Shown: piece after piece, positions 12,440-24,469 of the stretch
Numbering within the stretch: position 1 is the stretch's first letter
Layout of the letters: every line of letters starts with the position of its first letter
From: Xestospongia bergquistia
Taxonomy: Eukaryota > Porifera > Demospongiae > Haplosclerida > Petrosiidae
DNA: 64,000 bases
NCBI GenBank assembly: GCA_963965975.1
Contig: OZ014425.1
Location: forward strand, 805,001-869,000
Reading direction: 5' to 3'
The notes under the pieces: generated by a model
Database searches by the model: none
Told to the model about the DNA's origin: nothing
Seen by the model: only the letters and a program-made list of their open reading frames with translations
Position numbers and translations under genes: made by a program

Positions 12440-14375
12440 CTAAAGTGAAATGGATAAAACAACACTTACTAACACACCCAACAAACCAATACAGATAGAT
12501 ATATATGCTATATTAACACTGAAAGGTATATTAGCACATAGAATGTTTAGACGAAAACAAAACTGTTGTGCTCTCAGATATTTAACATACTGGTTCTTCA
12601 CGTTGTCAGGAATATTTTTGTAGTAGGTCGAAGAGATATCATCTATCAGCTTTTCACGTGATTTAGTAATTGATCCTGCTCGTAAACATGGATACAGGAA
12701 CAATAATGAATTTGATGACGTAAATAGCACGAGAAAGATAATTTCAAGAGGTTTGAAATGAACTCCAGGTTGGGTATGAGGCAGTGTTCCTTTGATAGTT
12801 AAGAGAATAACTTCAAGAACAAGAGATACAGATAGGAAAGATGATAGGATATAGAAGACCCAGTGAACAAAATACCAAAATTGAAAAATTTTTAATGTTT
12901 TCACAGCAACTGAAATGAAATGTTTATCACGTTGTTTCAAATAAAGTAAAATGTTTGTCTCTCTTGAATATTGGCCTATTTTATGTCTTGTTACTGTGAT
13001 TGTTTTAGTTGACAAAGCAGTTGCAAGGTATTTCCAAATATATTCTTTATTTGCCTCAAAGTTATTGACATGATCAAGGTATTTTATTAGATTACTGCAT
13101 TTACTCTGTATTCCATACATTATCTTGGAAAATATAAAGCAACTGCTTAAAGTGCAGAAATGTGAATACAGATATACAACCACTGTAATTATTTCCCATT
13201 TCATAATTGTATCAGTTTTATATCTATCATCATCAAAAGGTTTAAGTTGTTTATGTAGGAATTGTCCAAAGAAGAAAACAAGTGCCAAAGCAATAAAAAT
13301 GACAATGTTTACTGCTAAATATATAATGAAGAAAAGGGCTTGGTTTGCTTTTAGTTCAGTTGTTGTATCTTTATCTTGATTTGCTATGCTTTTCTTTATC
13401 AATTTACAATTACGACAGTTTCTTTGTCTACATTGTTTGTGGTCATGATTTTTACAAAATTTTTCTGAGTCATCATTATCATCAAATGGATGGAGTGGTT
13501 TGATTTCTTTATTGTTCTTGCCTACTTCTGATAGAACATCATCAATGGGTTTTATTTTCTTAATGTGTGGTATAATATATAACCACCATAGGGCAATAAC
13601 AAAGATAAGATAGGAGAATGAACTAGAAGCTGATGAGAACACTAACACTATCTTTGCAAAATCTTCAAACTCTTGTAGTTTGTGAATTGTTACAGTGTCA
13701 TTTAAAAAGGCATCTGTATATTAATTAATGATAATGATATAGGTAATATGTAGTCAATTTGTAATACTTCATTTTTAACATTTAAATAATAACAATATAC
13801 TCACCTGGGTTATATGCTGTCACATCATTATCATTATCTTTCAAAACTATATCTGGTATAAGAGGACTATTAGGATCCTTTGAGTGGAGCTGAAGTGAGT
13901 AACAGATGCCATAATAACGTATGGGACATTTAATCCAATCAGTTATAAAGACAGCAGTTGGCCAAAGGTTAAGCAATATACCAAAAATTAATGTAAAACA
14001 TATAGCATATGAAAGCCAAAAACACCATGTTTTTCTACTGTCTTTTGATGTCAGTGGTGGGATATACTGGCAAGTTATGAAGGGAAATACTCTTGAGAGA
14101 ACACTCTGGATAAATGTTAAGCATGTACAATTATCCAAACATTTTTCTGTAATAAATAATTAGCATAATTTGAGTCAAGCATTTAGTACTATCATATACC
14201 TTCTGGGTCAGGTTTGTCATCTAGTGAATGAACATAATATCATAATACATTGATACAGCTATCTTATTACTTTACCTATTGGGTCCAGTTGATGGTGTTC
14301 TTGAGCTATTAATCTAGCAAGTTCAAACAATTGATTATGAGACAAAGCAATCTGCCTAGAAGATGGCTCTGCCAT
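12440..14375 (-). CDS. Array gene G1: unrecognised 7-TM protein, clade A
   Basis: Four exons join in phase: 14375-14276, a 21-nt microexon 14220-14200, 14146-13805 and 13713-12440, giving 578 residues. I do not recognise the family. The N-terminus (MAEPSSRQIALSHNQLFELA) is polar. Exon 3 carries TM1 after a basic CQYIPPLT segment. The last exon carries TM2-TM7. The TM2-TM3 loop has PLHPFDD, a Cys-rich HDHKQCRQRNCRNC stretch and NQDKDTTT. The TM4-TM5 loop ends RDKHFISVAVKTLKIFQFW. C-terminal sequence NIAYISICIGLLGVL is nearly identical to G6. Flanking DNA is also shared with G6, so the two are a duplicated pair. The long N-terminal part differs from G6. Exon borders were chosen by GT-AG sites and phase. 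Confidence 0.85.
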
Positions 14376-14710
14376 TAGAATCAGTGTCAGTGAATCTGCT
14401 GTATTAAAGTGTTTGAAAGTTCACTAGATATGCAATTTAAATAATCCACTTAGTTATGAATATAGTTTAACAATCCCATGATTTATGAATACATTTTAAA
14501 AGTTTTTAAGTTGAAGTGTTATACTTATCAACATTAATAAATAGCATAGTCATTTTGATAAGCATCTGACAACAAGGTAACAAATTTGTATAGTAACATT
14601 AAGATATTAAAATTTTGTACTACTAAACATTGAACAGTGATGTTTCAATGAGCACTAACAAATACCCACAGTGTTCACTGGTATCCAAAGTGAATGTCAC
14701 TATCATATAC

Positions 14711-14902
14711 CTTCTTGGTCAGGTGTGTCTTCAACATATTCATCATCTAGTAAATGAACACAATGATCATAATACATTGATACAGTTTTATTATTACTTT
14801 ACCTATTGGATCTAATTGATAATGTTCTTGAGCTATTAATCTAGCAAGTTCAGACAATTGATTATGACACAAAGCAATCTGGCTACGAGGTGGCTCTACC
14901 AT
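14711..14902 (-). pseudogene. Orphan first exon plus microexon (G1-type)
   Basis: Exon 14902-14803 (100 nt, MVEPPRSQIALCHNQLSELA...) and a 36-nt microexon 14746-14711 mirror G1 exon 1 and its microexon. Splice sites and phase are intact. No own TM exons follow; the next downstream exons on this strand belong to G1. It could be a leftover of a deleted gene or a working alternative first exon of G1. The repeated upstream word 'tgaatctgctgtattaaagtg' at both sites shows a local duplication of about 530 bp. Confidence 0.65.
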
Positions 14903-15426
14903 TAAAATCAGTGTCAGTGAATCTGCTGTATTAAAGTGTTTGAAAGTTGGAAGTGTTATAGTAGAAGTGTTATACTTATCAACATTAATAAATAGTATAG
15001 TCATTTTGATAACCATCTCATAAACTAACAACAAGGTAACAAATTTGTATAGTACCATTAAGATATTAAAATTTTGTACTACAAACAATTGAACGATGAT
15101 GTTCCAGTGAACATCCACTGACGGATACCACAGTGTTCATTGATATATAAAGTGAATGTTTTTTTTGATATGTGTGGATATCAACCAAGTCATTTGTAAA
15201 ATATTGCTAATAGTTTAAATTAGTTTCTACATGTTATTAGTTTAGGGATTTGTTAAGATTTAAGGGATGAAATTAACATGTAATTTATAGGACAACGCTA
15301 TTGTGGTGATTCATTTGTTGATTAATTCATGTAATTTATGAATCCAATTTCATTTTTGTGTGGACACACAAGCTACTATCATCAAAAAATGAATAATTTA
15401 AAAGTGATAATATCCCATTGAACAAT

Positions 15427-15829
15427 TTATATGATTACAAAACATGAACAGCACATTCCATATCTTCTCCTTTCTGGTGACGTTAACTGGTGGAATATAC
15501 TGACATGTTGATAGGAAGATTAAAACTCTTAGGAGGAGGCGTTCAAATTTAAACAATCTTTCCTCTGTAAAAATTATAATTTATTTAACTTAAATCTAGT
15601 ATTGTCAGATTGAACTATACTTGTTTTTTTTATGAAGAGAGATCATCTTTATGATCATCATAATTATCTAGTGGATAATTATGAAGACTGCATTATTATT
15701 AATAATTATTTACTACTTTACCTGTTGGGTAAGGGGTCACCTTTTGATGGACTTGTTCATCTTCTGATGTAGTATTTTCAGGAGATGAAGTATAAACCAG
15801 CTCATTTTTGCTGTCTATTGTTGCCATTA
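15427..15829 (-). pseudogene. Truncated array gene (G3-type): exon 1, microexon and 5' half of the TM1 exon
   Basis: A first exon starts at about 15829 (MATIDSKNELVYTSSPEN...KVTPYPTG), followed by a microexon-like segment near 15625-15675. The 5' part of a TM1 exon follows and breaks off at about 15427. The same order is found in G3 (23611-23240), and the 'tatatgattacaaaacatgaacagcac' junction sequence is shared. Everything after the first third of the TM1 exon is missing, replaced by unrelated AT-rich DNA. It is a relic, not a gene. Confidence 0.8.
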
Positions 15830-16581
15830 GAATCAGTGTTGGTGAGAATAATGTAGTTTCAAAACTATAGCCCAGCTTCTACAATAATGTTGATCTGTCT
15901 AACATTAACAATGCTAGTATAATATACCCAAAGGCATCACTTACATTTTGGATGCATGTACCTATTTCATTGGTTGTCAAGATAATCTGGTTCTTGTCAG
16001 ATAAACTGATCAATCAGCTTTTATATTAGTAGTATTGTTATAATATAACTCAGCTGTTCATGATATCTTTATTGGTACACGTGAACAGTAGAGGGGTGTA
16101 TCAACTATCCATGTTTGATGGTACACTCAACAATATAATAGAGTGTTCCTACATGTAATAGTTATAGTATATGAACAGCTGTATTTTTTGTGTGCGGTAG
16201 TCCAGTCAATGGTCAATCATATTCTCTACTGATAATCAATTAATGAATTTTTTTTTTCAGTACACATCTATTGTAGTTCTGTCAACTGTCCATTGTTATA
16301 CTGTATTTTCAATGTTTTTATAGTAACATAATCAATGTTGACCAATAACATTTTCTGTTACTATTTTTAGAATGGTCTAATAATTAATAAGAAAAAAATT
16401 ATTATAATTATATTATATATGAATAATTACACATTATAAACTAATAGCCTCTACATTTTGAAACTGAAAATTTTCAAACCAAACAAACTAAATAATCCTA
16501 CACACTTGCACACTATTACTAAATGTTATGACAAACATACAGTGTTTAAATATTAATGTTTCAGTGTCTCTTATGTATTAT
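15830..16581. other. Spacer between the truncated copy and G2
   Basis: No gene is seen. The sequence at about 15960-16450 is similar to 23830-24340, the spacer downstream of G3's start, so G2 and G4 share their 3' flanks. It contains 'gtgaacagtagaggggtgtatcaac' and poly-T runs. Confidence 0.6.
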
Positions 16582-18482
16582 TTAAATGGTGCTACTCAGA
16601 CGTAGTAGTATACCCAATAGACTAATAAAGATAGAGATATAAGCAATATTAAGACTAAAAAAGATGTGAGCACATAGGATATACAAGCGAAAACCAAACT
16701 TTTGACCTTTCAAAAAACTAATAAACAACTTTTTCAAATTTGTTGGTATGTTAGGAAAATCAACTGAACAAGACCTGTTGATTCTTTGAATAAGTTTCTT
16801 CCTTGCTTCTGTGACAGCTGCTGCTCGTAGACATGGATATAGAAAGAAGATACAGTTAGAAGTTGCAAAGAGTGTAAGGAATATCATTTCAAGAGGGTTG
16901 AATTGTACACCAGGTCCAGGGTGAGGTAGAGTAGCCTGAATGGTTAGTTGTATGGCATCTAGTAGTAGTGACACTGATAGAAAGGAGGAGACAATGTACA
17001 ATATCCAATGTATGAAGAACCACAACTCAAACATTTTCAATGTTTTAACAGCAACATTTACAAAGTTATTATCACGTTGCTGGAGATAGATAATCTTCTT
17101 TTCTTCTTCCATTTGCAGCAGCCTTTGATCAGTAAAGAAGTTTTTAAGGTAATCATCAGGTCCATTTTCATTAAAGTTATTAACATGATTGAGATAGTTA
17201 TAGAGGTTACTGCACTTTCTCTGTATTCCATACATTATCTTGGAAAATATAAAACAACTTGACAATGTACAGAAGAGTGAATAAAAGTAAGCAGACGCTG
17301 AAAATATTTCCAAATTCTTAAAAATGGTTGTCTTCTTTTTATCACCTTCAATTGTATTTGGTGGATTATGGTGGTATTGACCACAGATAAAGATCACCAT
17401 CAAAGACATGTTGACAATAATGTTGACTAATAAGAAAATAGTGAACCACACAACTTCTTCTTTGGTCAGTTGAGTTGTTGTATCATCATCTTGATTTCGT
17501 ATGATTTTACATGCAGGACAATTATCTTGACAATGGTTGCTGTTATTATGAACTACACCAGGATATTTGGGTGGATCATCATCAAATGGATGGAGTGGTT
17601 TGGGTTTCTTTGTTTCTTGTTGTTGTATCATGGGCCTCCTCTCTCCAGTCTCCTTCTGCTCTTTTGTTACAAGATTCTTATAATGTGGTTTGACATACAG
17701 CCACCATAATGCAATAACAAAGATGATATAGGACAATGAACTAGAAGCTGCTGAAAACTGGAGCACTACTTTAGCGAAATCTGTAAACACTTGTAACTTG
17801 TCACGTGTATCATTAACACTTAAAAGATCACCTGTATGTTAGGGAGAATATATGTATTATATAATTACTTAATCCTAGTAGCTTAAATCATAAACTTTGT
17901 TTACTTTCAAAAACTTCTGATATACTAGACAATCACTCACCTGGGCGGTATTTAGGATGGTCATTATTGACATCTTTCAGAACTATATCTGGTATATGAG
18001 AATTGTTAGGATCTTCTGAGTGGAGCTCAAGTGAGAAACAAATACCATAATATTGTATTGGACACTTTATCCAATTACCTAGGAGTACACCAGTAGACCA
18101 CAAGTTAATGAATATACCAAAGATTGTTGTACAAACTATAGCATATATGATAACAGCACAGGAACAACACTTTCCATGTTTTGCTTGTGGAATATACTGA
18201 CATGTTAAACAGAAGAAAATTCTTAATAAGAAACGTCCTATTGCTCCTATAATTAAGACCAGCAATACTAATATTCGCAAATCAAACTATTATTTAAAAC
18301 TTACTCATAGTTTTGTATCTAGGACTATCATGTTCTGGATCAGAATGTTCAGTTTGAGCTGTTTGTTTTTTGCTTTTTGGAGTGACTTCTCTACTTTCTT
18401 GATTAGGATTTTGGTTTGGTGGAGTACCATACGTTTTACCAGGGTCGTCTTTTTCAATAAGACCAGTACTGGGAGTAGCCAT
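16582..18482 (-). CDS. Array gene G2: unrecognised 7-TM protein, clade B
   Basis: Three exons: 18482-18305, 18246-17941 and 17831-16582, giving 577 residues. Phase-1 joins are ATGA|GA (exon 1/2) and CCCAG|GT (exon 2/3), the arrangement of most clade B genes. The N-terminal 59 residues are polar (Gln/Asn/Pro/Lys). TM1 is CAVIIYAIVCTTIFGIFI. The following outer loop has KCPIQYYGICFSLELHSEDP. TM2 follows LQFSAASSSLSY. The cytosolic loop has a short insert, PLHPFDDD, CQDNCPAC and NQDDDTTTQL. TM4 has YSLFCTLSSCFIFSKIMYG. The protein ends FISLLGILLRLSSTI. No recognised enzymatic motif was seen. The family label rests on the array alone. Confidence 0.87.
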
Positions 18483-18640
18483 TATGTTTAGATATCTTCA
18501 ACTAGCTATTTGTAAGATTGTATTAAGATAATAATATATCATAATATATAACAGTGTTATAGAAATTATCACTAAAATGCTGAATTATGTGTGTGTTGTT
18601 TATTAGTTACATCAGTCATTGGTATTTGACTACTTCAAAT
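18483..18640 (-). promoter_or_regulatory. Conserved upstream block of G2
   Basis: The start codon sits in AACATAATGGC. Upstream come 'gttgaagatatctaaacat' and a run resembling 'tataacactgttatatattatg', shared nearly base for base with G4, G8, G9, G10, G11 and G12. Retention across paralogs suggests a common promoter and 5' UTR; recent duplication alone could also explain it. Confidence 0.55.
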
Positions 18641-20480
18641 TATCCGCATATCAAAATATGCTCTTCACTATTATCATTTTCTTTAAATGTAGCTATTATT
18701 TTTTATACCTTCCACCAGCTAGCTATAAACATTGTATTATACCATGTTCTCTATAAAATATGATTGGTTGATTCAACTAATATATGGTTATGCAAAAAGT
18801 AAACATAACACTATTTTAATTACTAATGTACTATGAAATGACTGTTTATATAGCTATTAATACTGTAGTTATACTGTAGTAATCAAAACAGTATTATGCT
18901 TACTTTTTTAATAAAAATGACTTTGCTACACACAACCTCTATAACCATATACTGGTTAAATCAACCACTTAGTCTTAGCTGTGAATCAATTTGTAGAATT
19001 AAGAATATAGCATGTTTGAAGTTGAAGGGAAGGTATGTGCTTTGACTTAAATAATAGTTTTATTATATGCTCCTCCCATTATTTTCATTTGTACTACATT
19101 GTCATATCATAACAAATCTGTACGTATATTTATAACTTACAACAATATAATCGCAACTTTTAAATCAATATTATAGAGAAGTATTCAATTCTTTATTGAT
19201 CCTAGGACAACTATCACTATCGTCTCTGCCAGATTACCAATACCGTAGCGATGAACTAGCTCACATGACTAATAAATCAAATTACTACTGTATCGTAGAA
19301 GTCCAAGAAGTGTTTTCCGCTGTTAATACTATAACAAAATGTATAGCATAACTCTATCAAGGATGTAGTGGGATAATAGGTGTGTACTTTAGTTGACTTT
19401 CAACGTTTGTTTAGTGACATACCTATACTAATGGTTGTGGTTGTATCATTGCCATAGCAACACATAATACTGTAGCTTTTTTAGATTGAGTATCAGTTGA
19501 CTTTCAATATTTGTTCGATAATATACCAATGCTTGATGTGTGTCAGCTGAATTCAGTATTTGTTTAGTGACACATCAATATTAGTGGGTGTGGTTACATT
19601 GTTGCCATATGTTTGGACTTCCTCATTTTAATTCTGTGTAGTTGTTCAAATGATCAGTCAATTTGCAGTATTTGTTTAATTTGCTGAGTGACATATCAAT
19701 ATGTCCAGTTAGGTATGACTATATCCTTAATCTTGTCATTGTAACATATGTTTAATTTGTTCAAATAATGATTAATTCTTTGGATCAGGGGCAAAGATTA
19801 GTTTTCTTTATGTCATAATAATTACAATATAGTACAGCTTTCATAAGATTTTTGTCAGTGATCAGCAGAGAGATGTGTCAGCTCTCCACATTAAAATAAT
19901 ACCCTAGTTACTAAGTTACTATGATGGTATTACTCAGTAATATAACAGAATGCTCCTACAACATGTGACAGTTATGGTATATGAACAGCTGTGTTTTTGT
20001 GTACAGTACTTTAGTCAATAGTCAATTACATTATGCTGTATTTTCAATGTTATCATAGTAATGTAATCAATGCTGACCAATGACATTCTCTGATGCTATT
20101 TTTAGAATGGCTTGTAAAGTAATGAATCATTGAGTATCGGAGTGTGGGTGTGGTTTTGCACTGTATCAGTACAAACTAGTGTATATTATATATCTTCCAC
20201 TTTCAAGCAGGACAATGGTGTTGATAACTGTTATGGCATTACCTAATTTTATGTTATCTATGGGTAATGAATATTGTTAAATATATCACCATAATAGCTT
20301 ATAAAAATAATGAAAGTCCTACAGAATATGGAAACACTATAGTTAATATAACCAGGACTTTGGCTTCAGCTTACTGCTACCAGACCTTTATAAATGATGC
20401 TAAAATCTACAGTAGGTAACAGTACATACAATGTCCACACATTATTAATTCAGGAAACTGAGCAACTTACATCACATACT
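18641..20480. other. Repeat-rich spacer upstream of G2
   Basis: No gene is seen. It holds a fold-back MITE-like element (18755-18972) and a segment at about 19380-20490 that is similar to 56200-57200, the 3' flank of G12. Confidence 0.6.
18755..18972. mobile_element. Fold-back MITE-like element
   Basis: Inverted arms 'gattggttgattcaactaat' at the left and the reverse complement of 'ataaccatatactggttaaa' at the right flank a second inner inverted pair ('agtaaacataac...' versus '...gtattatgcttactttt'). The same layout recurs at 49554-49774, and internal portions recur near 49133-49270, 55858-55990 and 59505-59600. No ORF is present. Confidence 0.5.
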
Positions 20481-20592
20481 ATAACTTAGAGTGAAATGGA
20501 TGCTACCACACTTATAGTATACCCAACAAACCAATACAAATAGATATATAGGCTATATTAACACTAAAGGGTATTTTAGTACACAAAATGTT
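20480..20592 (-). pseudogene. 3'-terminal remnant of an array gene (G12-like)
   Basis: About 100 bp match the last codons and stop region of G12 (57195-57310): 'gagtgaaatggatgctac', then 'aatagatatataggctatatt'. The match stops abruptly at about 20592, where the sequence switches to a different duplicated block (similar to 36850-37440). All TM1-TM6 coding sequence is absent, consistent with an unequal-crossover deletion. Confidence 0.7.
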
Positions 20593-21610
20593 GATGTTAG
20601 TTGGATATGGTAAGTTGTTTGGTCTGTTTTAGTCCATTGTTACCATAGTAGTATATCTTTTGACTTGTGTATTGTTCTTGATCAAAGCATAGATCAAAAG
20701 GATCAATGAATCTATTCTTTGACTTCATGGGAGGTGTGTAAGCTCAAGCACACTATATATAATAATGAATGTCATTTGCTATGATGTTCATCTATTCCAT
20801 TATATTCCATTTAGAATGAAATAGTGCAAGTATAGTAGATCCTATAGACTTGTGTTAGTTACACTCCCTAGTGAATTGAGTAATAGAAATATCATTTTAG
20901 TAAAATATGTACTTCCAGCAATCTTATTAGCCCAGATACTATATAAGTATCCTTGACTTTCTTTCCAATGAACTACATTTTCTATTGTTTTAATGGTAAC
21001 ATCCATTATCACATTACTATAGATATAGTATAATTATAGAATAAACTTTAAAGATTGGCTATTAGTATTTGGTATTTCTTTTCCCTCTATCAGAAGAGTT
21101 TTCAGGTTGTTGGCATGACAATATAGTGTAGATTGAGTCCCTTTACTCTCAGTTAATTATGAAGTTTGGCTAATACAATATGTGTCTTAGATAGAGGGAA
21201 ATCAATACTAATATTCATACGTCATACAATGGACATTTAGTAAGTGGGTGTAGTTTATTATTTATTAATTAACCTCTGAAAGAGGGCAGTGGTGTTATGA
21301 TGTCATCTTAGATAATAAATATTGTTAAATTTGTGTACTTTAATTGAAAAATGTCTTTAAAAAGTGACAAAATCTCTAAAACATAACAATATTATAACGT
21401 ATGCAAATATAAAATTAACCATACCTATTAACATGACACCTTGTATAAGTAATTAACTATGACCATATACAAAATAACAAAAAGTATAACTGTAATAATT
21501 ATTATGTCATTGACTCATTGTTAACATTACATAGCAATTAGTTTACTACAATAATACTTCTGACACGTTATTTTCATTTACATTATACTCATTATCACAC
21601 AATATATAAG
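20593..21610. other. Spacer downstream of G3
   Basis: No gene is seen. Positions 20593-21330 resemble 36840-37450. Part of it (about 21040-21290) also occurs in inverted orientation at about 32580-32880. Confidence 0.55.
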
Positions 21611-23611
21611 TTAGTTAGAGAGTGTAATGGATGCTACTAGGCTCACTAACACACCCAACAAACCAATACAGATAGAGATATAAGCTATATTAACACTGAA
21701 GGTTATATTAGTACATAGAATGTTTAGACGAAAACAAAATTTTTGTGCTTTCAGATATTTAACATACTGATTTTTCAAATGGTCAGAAATACTTGTATTA
21801 GCACAAACTATATCACTTATTAATTTTTTACGTGCTTTGGTGATTGATGCTGCTCTAAAGCAAGGATACAGGAACATAAATGAATTTGATATTGCAAATA
21901 ATGCAAGGAATATATTTTCAAGGGAACTGAAGTGAACACCAGGTTGAGTGTGAGGAATTGTACCTTTAATAGTTAATAGGACAGCTTCAGGAACAAGTGC
22001 TATAGATAAGAGTGAAGATATTATGTAGAATCCCCAGTGAAGACAAAACCAAAATTGAAGACATTGTAATGTTTTTGTGGCAACTGAAATAAAATGTTTA
22101 TCACGTTGCTTTAAGTAAAGCAAAATCTTTGTCTCTTTTGGACATTGTAGTATTGTTTCTTCCTCCATTGTGATGTTAGTAGTTGACAAAATAGTTGCAA
22201 GGTATCCCTCAATAGCATCTTTATTTGGATCAAAGTTATCAACATGACCAAGGTATTTTATTAAATTACTGCATTTACTCTGTACTCCATACATTATCTT
22301 GGAAAATATAAAGCAACTGCTTATCGTGCAGAAATGTGAATACAGATATACAACCACTGTAATTATTTCCCATATCATAATTGTATCAGTTTGATATGTT
22401 TTGTCATCAAAAGGTTTAAGCTGTTTATGTAGGAGTTGTCCAAAGAAGAAAACAGATGCTGTACTGACCAATATTAAAATATTTAATGCCAGAAACAGAA
22501 TGAAGAATATAAATTCCTTTTTTTTTAGTTGAGTTGTTGTATCATCATCTTGATTTCGTGTAAGTTCACATACAGGACAATTATCAGGACATTTAGTTTT
22601 GTTTTTGTGAACTTGACAAGGATATTTGGGGGTATTATCATCAAATGGATGGAGTGGTTTAGGTTTCTTTTTCTTTCGTTGTTGTACCAAGGACATTTTC
22701 TCTGTGCTATCTCCAGTCTCCACCTGCTCTTTTGTTATGAGATACTTAAAATGTGGTATGACATATAACCACCATAGTGCAATAACAAAGATGATATAAG
22801 AGAATGAACTAGAAGCACATGAAAACAGTAACACTGTTTTTGCAAAATCTTCAAACTCTTGTAGTTTGTGAATTGTTCTGGTTACATTTAAGAAGTCATC
22901 TAGATATTGGATTAATGATTTGATATTGATTATTAAGAAATATATTATCCACATATAGTAACAAATACTCAATAATCCATCCATTTCATCAAACATTATT
23001 TTTGGTAAGAAATGGTGTTATGGTAAACAGCTCACCTGGGTTATATTCTGTGATATCATTATCAATATCTTTCAAAACTATGTCTGGTATAAGAGGACTA
23101 TTGGGATCCTTTGAGTGGAGTTGAAGTGAGTAACAGATCCCATAATAACGTATGGGACATATCCACCAATCAGTTATAAAGATAACAGTTGGCCAGAGGT
23201 TAAGCAATATACCAAGAATAAATGTACAAATTATGGCATATATGATTACAAAACATGAACAGCACATTCCATATCGTCTCCTTTCTGGTGACCTTACTGG
23301 TGGAATGTACTGACATGTTGATAGGAAGATTAAAACTCTTAGGAGGAGACGTCCAAATTTGAACAACCTTTCCTCTGTAATAATTATAAATTATATAATT
23401 TGAATCTAGTATTGTCACTTTTAAATATACTTGTTTTGCTTTCTGAAGAAAGATCCTCTTCATAATCATAATTATCTAATGGATAATTATGAAGACTACA
23501 TTATTATTAACAATTATTCATTACTTTACCTGTTGGGTAAGGGGTCACCTTTTGATCGACTGGTTCATCTTCTGATGTAATATCTTCATTTCTACTGTCT
23601 ATTGTTGCCAT
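21611..23611 (-). CDS. Array gene G3: unrecognised 7-TM protein, clade A with a clade-B-like loop
   Basis: Four exons: 23611-23530, a 45-nt microexon 23475-23431, 23374-23036 and 22899-21611, giving 584 residues. The microexon uses a plain ACAA|GTATAT donor so that phase is kept. It codes an acidic DNYDYEEDLSSES stretch. The TM1 exon has VRSPERRRYGMCCSC before TM1. TM2-TM7 follow clade A (FFFGQLLHKQLKPFDD outside, QFWFCLHWGFYIISS in TM5). The TM2-TM3 cytosolic loop (ITKEQVETGD...CPDNCPVC, NQDDDTTTQL) instead resembles clade B, suggesting gene conversion. An uninterrupted upstream reading beyond the TAG acceptor at 22900 is intron. Confidence 0.87.
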
Positions 23612-24469
23612 TATAATCAGTGTTGGTGAGAATAATATAGTTTCAAAACTAGGACAACTTCTATAATAGATCATTTCAATGTTAGCATAATTAGTTGCTA
23701 CAGGTTAATTGAGGCCTTACAAATTGGACTGTTATAATTATTGGTCTCAAATAAATTATAATGTTGACTTGTCTAACATTAACAATACTATCCAAAGGCA
23801 TTACTTACATTTTGCATGCATGTATTGGTAATAACAATAATCTCTTTATAATCTCTTACCTGGTTCTTATTATATAAACTGATCAACCAGCCTTTATATC
23901 AATATTAGTTGTATTGTTATAAAATAGCACAGCTGTTCACGAGATCTTTATCAGTGAACAGTGGAGGGGTGTATCAACTATCCACGTTAAATAATACCTT
24001 AGTTATTATGATGGTACCATTCAACAATATAATAGAGTGTTCCGACATGTGACAGTTATGGTATATGAACAGCTGTGTTTTTTGTGTGCAGTAGTACAGT
24101 CAATGGTATTCTCTGCTGATAATTAATTAATGAATATAATTTTTCATTACACATCTATTGTAGTTGTGTCAACTGTCCATTGTTATACTATATTTTCAAT
24201 GTTTTTATAATAATATAATCAATGTTGACCAATAACATTCTCTGTTACTATTTTTAGAATGGTCTATAAAATAATTAATAAGAAAAAATATTATATTAAA
24301 TTATATGTGAACATTTAAAATATAAACTAATAGCCTCTACATTTTGAGACTACAAGTTTTCAAAAACAAACAAACTAAATAATCCTACACATTTGCACGT
24401 TATTGCTTAATGTTATGACAAACATACAGTGTTTAAATATTAATGTTTCAGTATCTATTGTGTATTATT
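23612..24469. other. Spacer between G4 and G3
   Basis: No gene is seen. It is AT-rich with 'aggggtgtatcaactatcc' and 'gtgacagttatggtatatgaacagctgtg' words that recur at other array spacers (about 16080, 19970 and 43030). Confidence 0.55.
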
